Assembly (NCBI RefSeq): GCF_042684365.1
Contig: NZ_JBHULI010000022.1
Location: 221,902 to 285,901, forward strand
Length of the DNA: 64,000 nt
Direction of reading: 5' to 3'
Source: Gracilimonas halophila
Lineage (GTDB): Bacteria; Bacteroidota; Rhodothermia; Balneolales; Balneolaceae
The notes beneath the pieces are model-generated. The model was not told the origin of the DNA and did not search any database. It worked only from the letters and a program-made list of their open reading frames with translations. Below, piece after piece: positions 35,413 through 44,243 of the stretch (positions are counted from its first letter, which is position 1; each line of letters starts with the position of its first letter). The position numbers were made by a program, and so were the translations under genes.

Positions 35413-35946
35413 TTAGTCTATGGCTATTCTGCTAATAGCACTGTCAATAGGAATTCTGTAAATACCTTCTTCGAGGTCAACTACACCAAAACTGTTTAAC
35501 TCTTCTTCCTGTTCAGCTGTCAAAGCACTGAAATCAGAATACGTTACTCTTGAAGAGGCTTCTTTCTGTGCTTCAAACAAGCTGTACTGGGAAAAATAAA
35601 CCAATCCGATAACAAAAATTATAACAAGAGAAGCTCCCAACGTAGACCAGAAAATGAGTTTACCGTAATTCATGTTATCACTCATCACTCCGTGAGAAAC
35701 AGCTGCAGCAAACTCCTCATCTTCCGTGGTGATGTCAACATCTTCCACTTCGCTTCCGTCATCAACAGGGGCTTGTTCGGCTCCAAATAAACTTGCAGCG
35801 TCCTGATTTAATTGTGCTGCCCATGAGATCACCTCTTCTTCAGACAGGTCATGCTTTTCAGCGATCTGCTGAATTACAGAACGACTCTGTGAAACGGCTT
35901 CGAGTGCTACTTTAGCTTTAAATTCTGAACTATACTTTTCTGACAT
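35413..35946 (-). CDS. Membrane protein with N-terminal IS3-OrfA-like HTH domain, in respiratory operon
   Basis: A 177-residue protein in three parts. Residues 4-55 (YSSEFKAKVALEAVSQSRSV, then IQQIAEKHDLSEEEVISWAA) look like the HTH of IS3/IS911 OrfA transposases, whose usual pattern is FKAKVALEA...ELA..YGV....I..WK. Residues 60-95 are acidic. Residues 97-118 form a membrane helix. The tail (119-177) ends GVVDLEEGIYRIPIDSAISR, which resembles a short RIPI-x-A motif seen, to my recollection, in small proteins of other oxidase clusters. It lies between actF (11-bp gap) and SCO (7-bp gap), so it is surely part of the operon. Possible roles are assembly of the ACIII-caa3 complex or signalling. 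The function is unknown. Confidence 0.85.
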   Translation of the reverse strand: MSEKYSSEFKAKVALEAVSQSRSVIQQIAEKHDLSEEEVISWAAQLNQDAASLFGAEQAPVDDGSEVEDVDITTEDEEFAAAVSHGVMSDNMNYGKLIFWSTLGASLVIIFVIGLVYFSQYSLFEAQKEASSRVTYSDFSALTAEQEEELNSFGVVDLEEGIYRIPIDSAISRIAID

Positions 35947-35957
35947 CGGTAATTCGA

Positions 35958-37169
35958 TTATTGGTGATACGATTTAGAGAGACAGTCATCCAGTTTTGGA
36001 TCATTTTTAGGAATCATATCATGCTTCTTAAGCGTGTGGAAGAACAGTCCAAAGAACAAGCCTCCCAAGCCAATGAAAGCGGTAATATCCATCCAACTAA
36101 AGATGATACCATGGTCTGATAAGACCGGCATTGCTATCCAATAAATTTCTGCAAAGTGAATGATGAGTACTAAGATCGAAACACCGGTTAGAACGGTTCT
36201 GTTCTTTTTGGCTTCACGATTCAGCAAGATCAAAAATGGAACTGCAAAACGGAAGATCAATAAGCTGTAGGCTATGAACTCCCATCCGCCTTCCAGTCTG
36301 TGGAAATACCATAGTGTTTCCTCCGGAAGGTTGGCATAATAAATAAGTAAAAACTGACTAAAAGCGATATATGCGTAAAAAACAGTGAAAGCAAAAAACC
36401 AGGCGCCCAGGTCATAAATGTGCACCTGACGGATAGTATTGGTGAACATTCCTTTTCGTTGCATATAAAATACGAGCAAGATCATTACAGGCCAGAATGC
36501 CTGGAAGCTGATTGCAAAGAAATACACTCCGAACATGGTGGAGAACCAGTGAGGATCAAGCGACATCAACCAGTCGAAACTTGCAAAGGCTACAGTAAGT
36601 GCGAAAAGCGGAATTCCCGGTGCACTCACTTTTCGAAGGAGGGAGGTTAAACCCCAGTCTCCGGTTTTATCCATTTCAACAGATACTTTATGAAGCTTAT
36701 AGCCCAAATATCCCCAGATCACAAAATATATAACCTGACGAATGATGAAAAAGGTTGAGTTAAGATATGCAGATTTACCTGCTACGATCTTGTCATAATC
36801 AGCACTTCCATAATCAAGCAGTTCCGGGTGACTCCAGTGGTACAGGTTATGGATACCAAGCAGGATCGGAAGGATAAAGATAGCCCATATCCACAAGTTT
36901 GAAGAAAAAGTTTCTGCAATTCGTCTGAATACAACTCCCCAGCTTGAACGGGTAATATGGTGTAACATCACCATGATCAAAGCCGCCAATGCAATTCCGG
37001 TAAAAAAGGTAAAGCTGACTAAGTAAGAGAAGAAAAACTGGTCGGCATCAAAGAAGTAACCGATGATAGTGGCAATAAGGCCAACGGCACCGATCCCAAA
37101 TAAAGCACGAGGAACTTTGCTGTCGGCTGGAAATTGTAAAGAATCTGTTATAGTAGGCTTATGACTCAT
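35958..37169 (-). CDS. actF: Alternative complex III subunit ActF (quinol:cytochrome c oxidoreductase membrane subunit)
   Basis: A 403-residue integral membrane protein with about ten helices, related to the C-terminal half of NrfD-like ActC. Recognisable blocks are SSWGVVFRRIAETFSSNLWI, ILLGIHNLYHWSHPE and SFDWLMSLDPHWFSTMFGVY. In known ACIII structures ActF packs against ActC in the membrane and forms a possible proton path. It follows actE after 25 bp in the order actA-B-C-D-E-F. Confidence 0.93.
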   Translation of the reverse strand: MSHKPTITDSLQFPADSKVPRALFGIGAVGLIATIIGYFFDADQFFFSYLVSFTFFTGIALAALIMVMLHHITRSSWGVVFRRIAETFSSNLWIWAIFILPILLGIHNLYHWSHPELLDYGSADYDKIVAGKSAYLNSTFFIIRQVIYFVIWGYLGYKLHKVSVEMDKTGDWGLTSLLRKVSAPGIPLFALTVAFASFDWLMSLDPHWFSTMFGVYFFAISFQAFWPVMILLVFYMQRKGMFTNTIRQVHIYDLGAWFFAFTVFYAYIAFSQFLLIYYANLPEETLWYFHRLEGGWEFIAYSLLIFRFAVPFLILLNREAKKNRTVLTGVSILVLIIHFAEIYWIAMPVLSDHGIIFSWMDITAFIGLGGLFFGLFFHTLKKHDMIPKNDPKLDDCLSKSYHQ

Positions 37170-37194
37170 TGTGTAAGTGAATTAAGCAAAGTTC

Positions 37195-38235
37195 TTAGTT
37201 TTCGAGATTTTTGATGTACAGGATAATGGATTCGATCTCAACATCTGAGAGGTAACTGTAAGAAGCCATCACGCCCTGAGCATAATCAACAGGTTTTTTA
37301 GCATTAGGCTGCACAATAGACTCACGAATGTAGTCTTCATCTTTTGTTACCGTAATAGTTTCACCGGCTTCGGTGATCACTTCACCTTCGCTTCCGAATA
37401 ATCCGGCCCAGGTTGGCCCGATCCCGCCTGCAGAACCATCTTCATTATGACAAGTTCCGCATGCATTGGCAGTGATAGCCTCTTGCCCTAAGGCAATAGT
37501 AGGCTCCTGGCCTTCTGAACTTGCTTCCCGGGCTGCCGCAATAGAATCAGCTTTAGCTTGTTCCGCAGCAGCTTGTGAATTCAGAGCAGAAATATCAACA
37601 TCGTACTGTTGTAATTCCTCTTCAGAGATAATTTGACTTTCCTGAAGTGCACGAATATAAGCTACGATAGCCCATCGGTCTTCAACGGGTATCTGGGTAG
37701 CATATGAAGGCATGGTTCGAACGCCATTATAAATAGCTGAATAAAGTTCACCATCAGAAAGATCTCTTACACGCTGATCGTGATAGGAAGGAGCGGGCAC
37801 ATAGCCATAATTTCCTTCCATAATAATTCCGTTACCTGCTCCTGTTGAGCCGTGACAAGGAGTACAAAAAATTTCGTAGCGTTCTTTTCCACGATATAAG
37901 AAGGACCGGGTAAGGTCTACAGGAATTTCCTCAATAAAGTCTCCGTTCTCATCAACGCCTTCATAGTATTCGGTATCCAATTTAGCGAATCCCCGAGCTA
38001 CCGTTCCTTCAACAGGCTGGCGCATGGATCGTCCATCAGCAAAGAAGTTGTTAACCTCCTGAGCCTCTTTTCGGGGCTGCTGATCCATATTCATATTGGG
38101 GTGGATAGGCGGCTTTTCAGAAAGCTGGCCTTGACAAGCCGAGAGAGAGACTCCGAGCGCAAAAATGCCCGCAATCTTAAACATTCCTTTAAAATTCATT
38201 CCTGGAAATGATATTTGCGTGTTCGTTTTATTCAT
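37195..38235 (-). CDS. actE: ACIII subunit ActE fused to a second cytochrome c domain
   Basis: A 346-residue lipoprotein (lipobox VSLSACQG, Cys34). The first heme motif is FCTPCH (124-128) in the normal ActE domain. After an Ala-rich linker (221-245) comes a second cytochrome c with ACGTCH (259-263). Its end (DYIRESIVQPNAKKP and LSDVEIESIILYIKNLE) matches the c domain of CoxB. ActE normally has one heme, so the second domain is an addition that may pass electrons to the caa3 oxidase. The start overlaps actD by 8 bp and has GAGGA 5 nt upstream. Confidence 0.94.
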   Translation of the reverse strand: MNKTNTQISFPGMNFKGMFKIAGIFALGVSLSACQGQLSEKPPIHPNMNMDQQPRKEAQEVNNFFADGRSMRQPVEGTVARGFAKLDTEYYEGVDENGDFIEEIPVDLTRSFLYRGKERYEIFCTPCHGSTGAGNGIIMEGNYGYVPAPSYHDQRVRDLSDGELYSAIYNGVRTMPSYATQIPVEDRWAIVAYIRALQESQIISEEELQQYDVDISALNSQAAAEQAKADSIAAAREASSEGQEPTIALGQEAITANACGTCHNEDGSAGGIGPTWAGLFGSEGEVITEAGETITVTKDEDYIRESIVQPNAKKPVDYAQGVMASYSYLSDVEIESIILYIKNLEN

Positions 38236-38773
38236 AAACTTCCTCGATGTGGGTAGCTCCGGCTTCCTTAAACAGTTTCTTTACTTCATCAGCATCAAAT
38301 TTGTCATCTTCAGCTTCGATGCAGGCAAAGAACCCATCATCAGTTGCTTTTTTAAAGCGTTCTACATTAAAAAGAGGATTATTAAGCTTTGGAAGCCCAT
38401 TCAGGTAAAACATCCCGAATACAGCACCAAAAGATGACAGTAATACGGTCAGTTCAAAAGTGATGGGAACCCAGGCGGGTGCGTTGAAAAAAGGTTTTCC
38501 GCTGATGTTGATCGGGTAATCTATAACCGACATGTAATACATCATGGCAATAGCACCGGTAAATCCGAGAATGGCGTGGCCAAAAACGATCCAGCCAAGC
38601 TTAGACTTCTTCAGTTTCATAGCCTTATCCATTCCATGAATAGGAAAAGGGCTAAAGGTATCAAACTTACTGAATCCGGACTTTGACATGGTTTTGGCCA
38701 CATCCGTCAGTTCCTTAGGGTTTCTAAACTCAGCGAGTATGCCGTATAAATTTTGTTTTTCTGTAGTACTCAT
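38228..38773 (-). CDS. actD: ACIII subunit ActD (DUF3341)
   Basis: A 181-residue DUF3341 protein with two membrane helices (about 60-82 and 100-122). LYGILAEFRNPKELTDVAKT and FDTFSPFPIHGMDKAM are the family signature. It is a structural subunit of alternative complex III without a cofactor. Its stop overlaps the actE start by 8 bp; actC is 5 bp upstream. Confidence 0.94.
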   Translation of the reverse strand: MSTTEKQNLYGILAEFRNPKELTDVAKTMSKSGFSKFDTFSPFPIHGMDKAMKLKKSKLGWIVFGHAILGFTGAIAMMYYMSVIDYPINISGKPFFNAPAWVPITFELTVLLSSFGAVFGMFYLNGLPKLNNPLFNVERFKKATDDGFFACIEAEDDKFDADEVKKLFKEAGATHIEEVYE

Positions 38774-38778
38774 GATCT

Positions 38779-40206
38779 TTAAACCTTCTCAGATTGAGGT
38801 TTAGGTACTTCTACTTTTGGCTTATGGAATTCGCCGGTTTCCTCATCATAGTTATGAGGGTCGGCTTGTGGTATTACCGCTTTGATCTCTGCAAGAGCAA
38901 CCATTGGAAGGAAGCGCAGGAAGAGCAGGAACATGGTGAAAAAGAGACCGAATGTTCCAACGTAAGTCAAAACGTCCCAGATAGTTGGAGAGTAATAATC
39001 CCAACTTGATGGCAAGTAATCGTTTGCCAGTGAAGTAACCGTAATTACAAATCGTTCAAACCACATACCGATGTTCACCACAATAGAAATAAAGAAGGTG
39101 AAGCCAACGCTGGTTCGTAATTTCTTAGACCAGAAGAACTGAGGAGAAAGTACATTACAAGTCATCATAGCCCAGTATGCCCATGCATAAGGACCGGTTG
39201 CCCTCAGTATAAAAATAGCTTTTTCATATTCAACGCCACTGTACCAGGCAATGAAGAATTCCATCATATAGGCAAAGCCTACCATAGAGCCGGTAACCAG
39301 GATCACAATATTCATCTTCTCCATGTGATCATCAGTCATAATATCTTTCATGCCGTAGATCTTACGGGCAACGAGCATCAGCGTAAGCACCATGGCGAAA
39401 CCGGAGAAAATAGCACCGGCAACAAAGTATGGAGGGAAAATGGTGGTGTGCCATCCGGGAATCATGGAAACGGCAAAGTCAAAGGATACAATGGTGTGAA
39501 CCGAAAGTACCAGCGGCGTAGCCAATCCGGCAAGGATCATATACGCCTTCTCATAATTCCACCAGTGGCGGTTTGAGCCGGTCCATCCCAGAGAGAAAAT
39601 TCCGTAAGTAACCTTTCTGATCTTGTCCGTAGCGCGGTCGCGAATCGTTGCGAGATCAGGAACCAGGCCAACGTACCAGAAAAGGAGGGAAACGGTGAAG
39701 TAGGTTGAAACTGCAAACACATCCCAGAGAAGGGGAGAGTTGAAGTTTGGCCACATCGCCATTTGGTTCGGGATCGGGAATACCCAGTAGATAGCCCAGA
39801 TACGACCAACGTGGATGGCCGGAAATACCCCGGCACACATAACGGCAAAGATGGTCATCGCTTCCGCAAAACGGTTAATGGCGGTACGCCAGTCCTGCCG
39901 GAATAGGAAAAGGATCGCTGAGATCAACGTTCCGGCGTGGCCAATACCAACCCACCATACAAAGTTAATGATAGCCCAACCCCAACCAACAGGATTGTTA
40001 AGCCCCCAGATTCCGGTTCCTTCCCAAATTAGGTACCCAATGGCAGCAACCATAACCATAAGCAGGGCATTGGCCCCGATCATGCACAAGTACCATATTT
40101 TTGGAGTGGGTCGTAAATTTATATCAGTAACCAGTCGTGTAAGGCTCGCAAAATCGTGATCGCCTTTTACAAGAGCGGGTTCCGGTACGTATTGGTATTT
40201 ACTCAT
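38779..40206 (-). CDS. actC: ACIII subunit ActC (NrfD/PsrC-like quinol-oxidising membrane protein)
   Basis: A 475-residue NrfD/PsrC-type protein with about ten membrane helices. NPVGWGWAIINFVWWVGIGH and AGTLISAILFLFRQDWRTAI form the typical quinone-site region, and CAGVFPAIHVGRIWAIYW and YKVTY-type loops follow. ActC holds the menaquinol-binding site of complex III and contacts the iron-sulfur domain of ActB. It lies 27 bp downstream of actB. Confidence 0.95.
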   Translation of the reverse strand: MSKYQYVPEPALVKGDHDFASLTRLVTDINLRPTPKIWYLCMIGANALLMVMVAAIGYLIWEGTGIWGLNNPVGWGWAIINFVWWVGIGHAGTLISAILFLFRQDWRTAINRFAEAMTIFAVMCAGVFPAIHVGRIWAIYWVFPIPNQMAMWPNFNSPLLWDVFAVSTYFTVSLLFWYVGLVPDLATIRDRATDKIRKVTYGIFSLGWTGSNRHWWNYEKAYMILAGLATPLVLSVHTIVSFDFAVSMIPGWHTTIFPPYFVAGAIFSGFAMVLTLMLVARKIYGMKDIMTDDHMEKMNIVILVTGSMVGFAYMMEFFIAWYSGVEYEKAIFILRATGPYAWAYWAMMTCNVLSPQFFWSKKLRTSVGFTFFISIVVNIGMWFERFVITVTSLANDYLPSSWDYYSPTIWDVLTYVGTFGLFFTMFLLFLRFLPMVALAEIKAVIPQADPHNYDEETGEFHKPKVEVPKPQSEKV

Positions 40207-40233
40207 GTTTTGGATGTATTCCTGATTAATATC

Positions 40234-43200
40234 TTAAGCCAAAGCTGGGTTTGGGTTCGTAAGTTTAGCCATGTAGGATGTTCTCGGACGTGTATTCAGT
40301 TCCTCGAGCATCTGGAAATTTCTTTCGTTGCGCTTCATTCGGGCAACTTCGCTGTTATCGTCGGTCAAGTCGCCAAAGTAAATGGCATCGGCAGGACAAG
40401 CTTGCTGACAAGCGGTCTTCACGGTACCATCAGCCGGCTTCGGAGAACCGGTCTCTTTTTTGGCTTCGATCTTGGCACGATTAACACGCTGCACGCAATA
40501 CGTACATTTTTCCATCACACCGCGGAAACGAACGGTAACTTCCGGATTCATCGCCATTTGGATGATATCGGGATCGTCACCGGTGGTTAAATATTCTTTT
40601 GGATAGTTGAAGAAGTTGAAACGACGAACTTTGTACGGACAGTTATTCGCGCAATACCGGGTTCCGATACAGCGGTTATACGTCATTTGGTTCATTCCGT
40701 CTGCACTATGGGTAGTTGCCGCAACAGGACAAACCTGCTCACACGGAGCTAACTCACAATGCATACATGGAACCGGCTGGTGAACAGCTTGCGGTGAATC
40801 CGGATCATCGCCCACAAAATAGCGGTCATTTCTGATCCAGTGCATCTCACGGCCGTTCTTAACTTCCTTCTTGCCGATCACCGGAATGTTGTTCTCAGAC
40901 TGACAAGCGATCACACACACACCGCAACCAAAACAAGAGTTCAGGTCAATAGCCATTCCCCATTGTGGTTCATAGTCGGGATAAGTTTGCTCGTCAAAAA
41001 GAGAAATAGGTCCGTCATCGTCTCCATTTTCTCTCATTTCTGCCATTCCCGGTACAGGATAGGTGTGAACTGATTCAAAAGAAGCGAAATCCGGCTTTTC
41101 TTTGTATTCAGAAAGGGAAGCCTGTCGATACATATCGCGGCCTTCCAGGTCATGATGACCCTGAACACAGGCAATTTCGTAAGTGTTGCCGGTTTTGGAA
41201 ACATCTGCAGATGCAAAAAGCATATCTGAAGTGCCTCGCAATGGATACACATCCACACCGCCAACCGTATAGTCAATATAAGAAGTGGCAACACGGCCAA
41301 GTCCTTTTCTGCCGTAACCGGTAGTCAGGGTGATGGCATCGTCCACATGCCCGGGTTGTATCCAGGCTGTAATTTCAATGCTTTTTCCGTTTACTGTGAT
41401 TTCAACAACATCATAGTCATCACTTCCGGGGCGCGGCTCTTCAATACCTAAATTCTCTGCTGTGGCAGGACTCATAAGAGCCACATTATCCCAGGTGATC
41501 TTGGTCATTGGGTCAGGAAGCTCCTGAAGCCAGCCTAAGTTTGCGTAACGCCCGTCATATAAAGTAGCATCGGGGCGTATCACCACTTCAATACCTGAAG
41601 TTGTAGATACATTTGATGTAGCCCGATTCATTGCAGAAGCAAAACCGGAACTTAATCCCACATTAACGGCATTAAAATTATCGGTGGTGTCAATACCATC
41701 ATGGAGTATGTTGGTCCAGCGATTATTGAAGCCGGAGCTGTAAAATCCACGGAAGGTATCCTGAACCATATCATAGCCGGATGTCATTTCACCGGAAACA
41801 ATGATATTCAAAAACTCAATTTCACTCAGTCCATTATGTAAAGGCTGAATTTGCGGCTGGATCACAGAACGTGCACCGCCATAAGAAAAACCGTCGCCCC
41901 AGGCTTCGAGAAAATGTGCACGGTTTACGTGCCAGGTTGTTTTCTTGGAAGTCTCATCAACGTAATCAGAAAGGTTGACTACGGTTTCAACATTGGAGAG
42001 GGCGTTTTCAAAATCAAGGGCAGAAGCGGTGAATACCGGATTCACCCCAACCATGACAACCGTATCAATATTGCCGGCTTTCATTTCGCCAACAACATCG
42101 GCAAAAGCAGCCGTACTGTATTCATCATCTGCGTGAGGCACTTCAAGGTAATTGACCGTGCTTCCTGCATTGCCTAAGGCCTGATTGATGGCTGCAACTG
42201 CGGCATGAACTTCAGGTTTGTGCTGAGCTCCAGCCGTTAAAGCCGAATTTCCGGCATTGGCTGCCAGGTCATCAGCAAGAACAGTGATCCACTGATGGTC
42301 AGAAAATTCATTTGAGTATCCGCTAAAAGCACTCAATCCATTAACCCGGGTTGAAAGTGCTGCAGCCAGGGCATAAGTAAATGCCTCCATTTGGCTGGCT
42401 TTAAGTCGCAGGCGGTGATCCGCAAAAGAGCCGGTCAGGGAGAAAGAATCTTCTACCGAATAGATGCGGTTCATTTCACCATTGGTGTCGGTTACTTTTC
42501 TGCGAGCCGAAACCTGCTTGGCATACTCTACATTATTAGGATGTGTAGAACTCATGAAGTCATCATTCAAAGAAACGATGACGTCTGCATTTTCAAAATT
42601 ATAGTGAGAACGCAATCGGCCTCCGAAAGCAATACGATTTCCTTCAAGCACATTATCTTCGCCGAAAGGCTCGTAAGTAACCCAGGTGGCATTGTTGAAT
42701 TTCGAAAGCGCCTGCTCCTTTATACCATTATATGTAGGAGAGGAATTTGCTTCGGAAATAAAAGCGATACGCTGACCGGTGTTTGCAAAATGAGAACTTG
42801 CGAAGGTCTCAAAATCTTCAACGGAAGCTTTGTTTCCATTATTTAAAGGAGAACGGGAGCGGTCAGGATCATAAAGTCCGAGAATAGCCGCCTGGTTGTA
42901 AATACTGGTTCCGCCTTTACTGGCCGGGTGAAGGTTATTTCCTTCAAGCTTGGTCGGGCGGCCTTCATGATTTTCAGCAACCAATCCAACTAAATTGCCC
43001 TGAACCGGCATGGCCGTTGCATAAAACAAAGGAACTCCTGCAACCACATTCTCAGGTTGTCTGGAGTATGGTAATATTTTTTGAACCGGGCGGCGGCATG
43101 CTGCCAATCCTGCTAAAGCTACGGAAGCTCCCATAACACGGAGGAATCCTCGGCGGGAAACACCGTCGGTCAGTTCAGTAGCATTTTCCGGGAATTCACG

Positions 43201-43314
43201 CTCAGCGAATTTTTGATACTCTTTATTATTAGCTAATTCGCCTAAGCTCTTCCAATACGTGGTTTTTTTAACTTCTTCGCTCATCTGTTGATCTGTAATT
43301 TCTGAATCCTTCAT
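40234..43314 (-). CDS. actB: ACIII subunit ActB (molybdopterin-like plus iron-sulfur domains)
   Basis: With the ATG at 43312-43314 the protein has 1026 residues. A twin-arginine signal is present (SRRGFLRVMG, Arg54-Arg55) with a lipobox-like LAACRR (Cys73), so it is folded before export. Residues about 75-760 resemble molybdopterin oxidoreductases but in ACIII carry no cofactor. Residues about 785-985 hold the Cys-rich iron-sulfur domain: CFGCGVCVIAC, CMHCELAPCEQVCP, CIGTRYCANNCP and CTYCVQ with CQQACP. Electrons run from quinol to the hemes of ActA/ActE. A TTG 15 bp upstream would overlap actA and seems less likely. Confidence 0.95.
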   Translation of the reverse strand: MKDSEITDQQMSEEVKKTTYWKSLGELANNKEYQKFAEREFPENATELTDGVSRRGFLRVMGASVALAGLAACRRPVQKILPYSRQPENVVAGVPLFYATAMPVQGNLVGLVAENHEGRPTKLEGNNLHPASKGGTSIYNQAAILGLYDPDRSRSPLNNGNKASVEDFETFASSHFANTGQRIAFISEANSSPTYNGIKEQALSKFNNATWVTYEPFGEDNVLEGNRIAFGGRLRSHYNFENADVIVSLNDDFMSSTHPNNVEYAKQVSARRKVTDTNGEMNRIYSVEDSFSLTGSFADHRLRLKASQMEAFTYALAAALSTRVNGLSAFSGYSNEFSDHQWITVLADDLAANAGNSALTAGAQHKPEVHAAVAAINQALGNAGSTVNYLEVPHADDEYSTAAFADVVGEMKAGNIDTVVMVGVNPVFTASALDFENALSNVETVVNLSDYVDETSKKTTWHVNRAHFLEAWGDGFSYGGARSVIQPQIQPLHNGLSEIEFLNIIVSGEMTSGYDMVQDTFRGFYSSGFNNRWTNILHDGIDTTDNFNAVNVGLSSGFASAMNRATSNVSTTSGIEVVIRPDATLYDGRYANLGWLQELPDPMTKITWDNVALMSPATAENLGIEEPRPGSDDYDVVEITVNGKSIEITAWIQPGHVDDAITLTTGYGRKGLGRVATSYIDYTVGGVDVYPLRGTSDMLFASADVSKTGNTYEIACVQGHHDLEGRDMYRQASLSEYKEKPDFASFESVHTYPVPGMAEMRENGDDDGPISLFDEQTYPDYEPQWGMAIDLNSCFGCGVCVIACQSENNIPVIGKKEVKNGREMHWIRNDRYFVGDDPDSPQAVHQPVPCMHCELAPCEQVCPVAATTHSADGMNQMTYNRCIGTRYCANNCPYKVRRFNFFNYPKEYLTTGDDPDIIQMAMNPEVTVRFRGVMEKCTYCVQRVNRAKIEAKKETGSPKPADGTVKTACQQACPADAIYFGDLTDDNSEVARMKRNERNFQMLEELNTRPRTSYMAKLTNPNPALA

Positions 43315-43316
43315 TA

Positions 43317-43961
43317 TTAATAATGACAACCCTGGCAGTAGGTTGGAGCATGAATGTTTTGTTTATCTACCAATGCTCTTCCAAGCTCTAACTGATTTTC
43401 AACTTCATATCCCATGGTGGTAACTTCGTCAACGGGACGTATATATTTTTCCGGTTCTCTGTGGCAATCAAGGCACCAACTCATACTGAGTGGTTCAGCC
43501 TGATATACAACTTCCATCTTATCGACCCGGCCGTGGCAGCTTTCACAGCCAACACCAACGCTTACGTGCGCAGAGTGATTGAAATATGCATAATCAGCAA
43601 GATTGTGAACCCGGATCCACTCAATGGACTTTCCGGTCTCCCAACTTTCGCGAACCAATGCGAGATTTTCACTGTCTGTCTGAATTTGATTGTGACAGTT
43701 CATACAGGTTTGAGTTGCAGGAATGTTTGCCTGCTTAGATTCGGTAACACTGGTGTGACAATATTGACAATCAAGCCCAAGCTGATCTACGTGAAGTTTG
43801 TGACTGTAAGGAACAGGTTGTTCCGGAGCATAGCCAACATCAGTATATTCAGGGGAAAAGAAATACCAAACACCAAAAACGAGTGCGTTCAGTACAACGA
43901 TTAATCCAATTAAAATTTTTCGGGGAACCTGATTTGTCCACTTGGGGAAAATCTGCGCCAT
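43317..43961 (-). CDS. actA: ACIII subunit ActA (pentaheme cytochrome c)
   Basis: A 214-residue membrane-anchored cytochrome (helix about 15-36) with five CxxCH motifs at 65-69, 86-90, 139-143, 163-167 and 209-213; the last is at the extreme C-terminus (CQGCHY). This is the standard pentaheme ActA. It receives electrons from ActB in the periplasm. It is the first gene of the 13-kb respiratory operon and has a TAnnTTTG element about 60 bp upstream. Confidence 0.96.
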   Translation of the reverse strand: MAQIFPKWTNQVPRKILIGLIVVLNALVFGVWYFFSPEYTDVGYAPEQPVPYSHKLHVDQLGLDCQYCHTSVTESKQANIPATQTCMNCHNQIQTDSENLALVRESWETGKSIEWIRVHNLADYAYFNHSAHVSVGVGCESCHGRVDKMEVVYQAEPLSMSWCLDCHREPEKYIRPVDEVTTMGYEVENQLELGRALVDKQNIHAPTYCQGCHY

Positions 43962-43989
43962 AAAGATTGCTGATTTAAGTTTTCGTATA

Positions 43990-44003
43990 GAGCAAAATTG
44001 CTC
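43990..44003. promoter_or_regulatory. Palindrome in the actA leader
   Basis: GAGCAA-AA-TTGCTC, a perfect 6-2-6 inverted repeat, lies between the candidate start of transcription and the actA ATG. It could be an operator half-site pair or a small RNA hairpin. No known regulator is assigned. Confidence 0.3.
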
Positions 44004-44019
44004 CCGTTCAGAAGCCGCG

Positions 44020-44027
44020 CAAATCTA
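44020..44027 (-). promoter_or_regulatory. Candidate -7 element for the act-cox operon
   Basis: The minus strand reads TAGATTTG, a perfect TAnnTTTG, giving a leader of about 50 nt before actA. It lies in the 282-bp divergent gap between actA and the DUF420 gene, where the main promoter must be. Confidence 0.45.
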
Positions 44028-44207
44028 TCAATTTTTTCAATGGAAATTGAACTAAAAGAAAGAACAGTCTTCTATTTAAAACTGTTCTAAATAAATTAAC
44101 GATGACTCCGGAATCCGTTTAGGATTGAATGGCTGAAAAGATAGTATACATTTCACAAAAATGCCGAAAAGGAACGGAAAAATTTCACGAATTTGTTTAG
44201 CAAGTCT

Positions 44208-44215
44208 TACCTTTG
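44208..44215 (+). promoter_or_regulatory. Candidate -7 element for the DUF420 gene
   Basis: TACCTTTG on plus matches TAnnTTTG perfectly and would give a leader of about 22 nt before the ATG at 44244. Two back-to-back elements in one gap would allow joint control of oxidase structural genes and a maturation gene. Confidence 0.42.
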
Positions 44216-44243
44216 GCAGATAACTATATAGAAGCATTTATTT

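Noticed and set aside
35413..35946. IS3-family transposase fragment in the respiratory operon
   Set aside because: The frame is intact, has a membrane helix and a tail unlike transposases, fits between its neighbours with 7-11 bp gaps, and no IS ends or second ORF exist.
40156..40590. ORFs antisense to actB and actA (also 43461-43904)
   Set aside because: Shadow frames of confidently assigned genes.
43315..43329. TTG start of actB overlapping actA
   Set aside because: An ATG at 43312-43314, 2 bp after the actA stop, is a simpler start; the extra five residues are hydrophobic and of no visible use.
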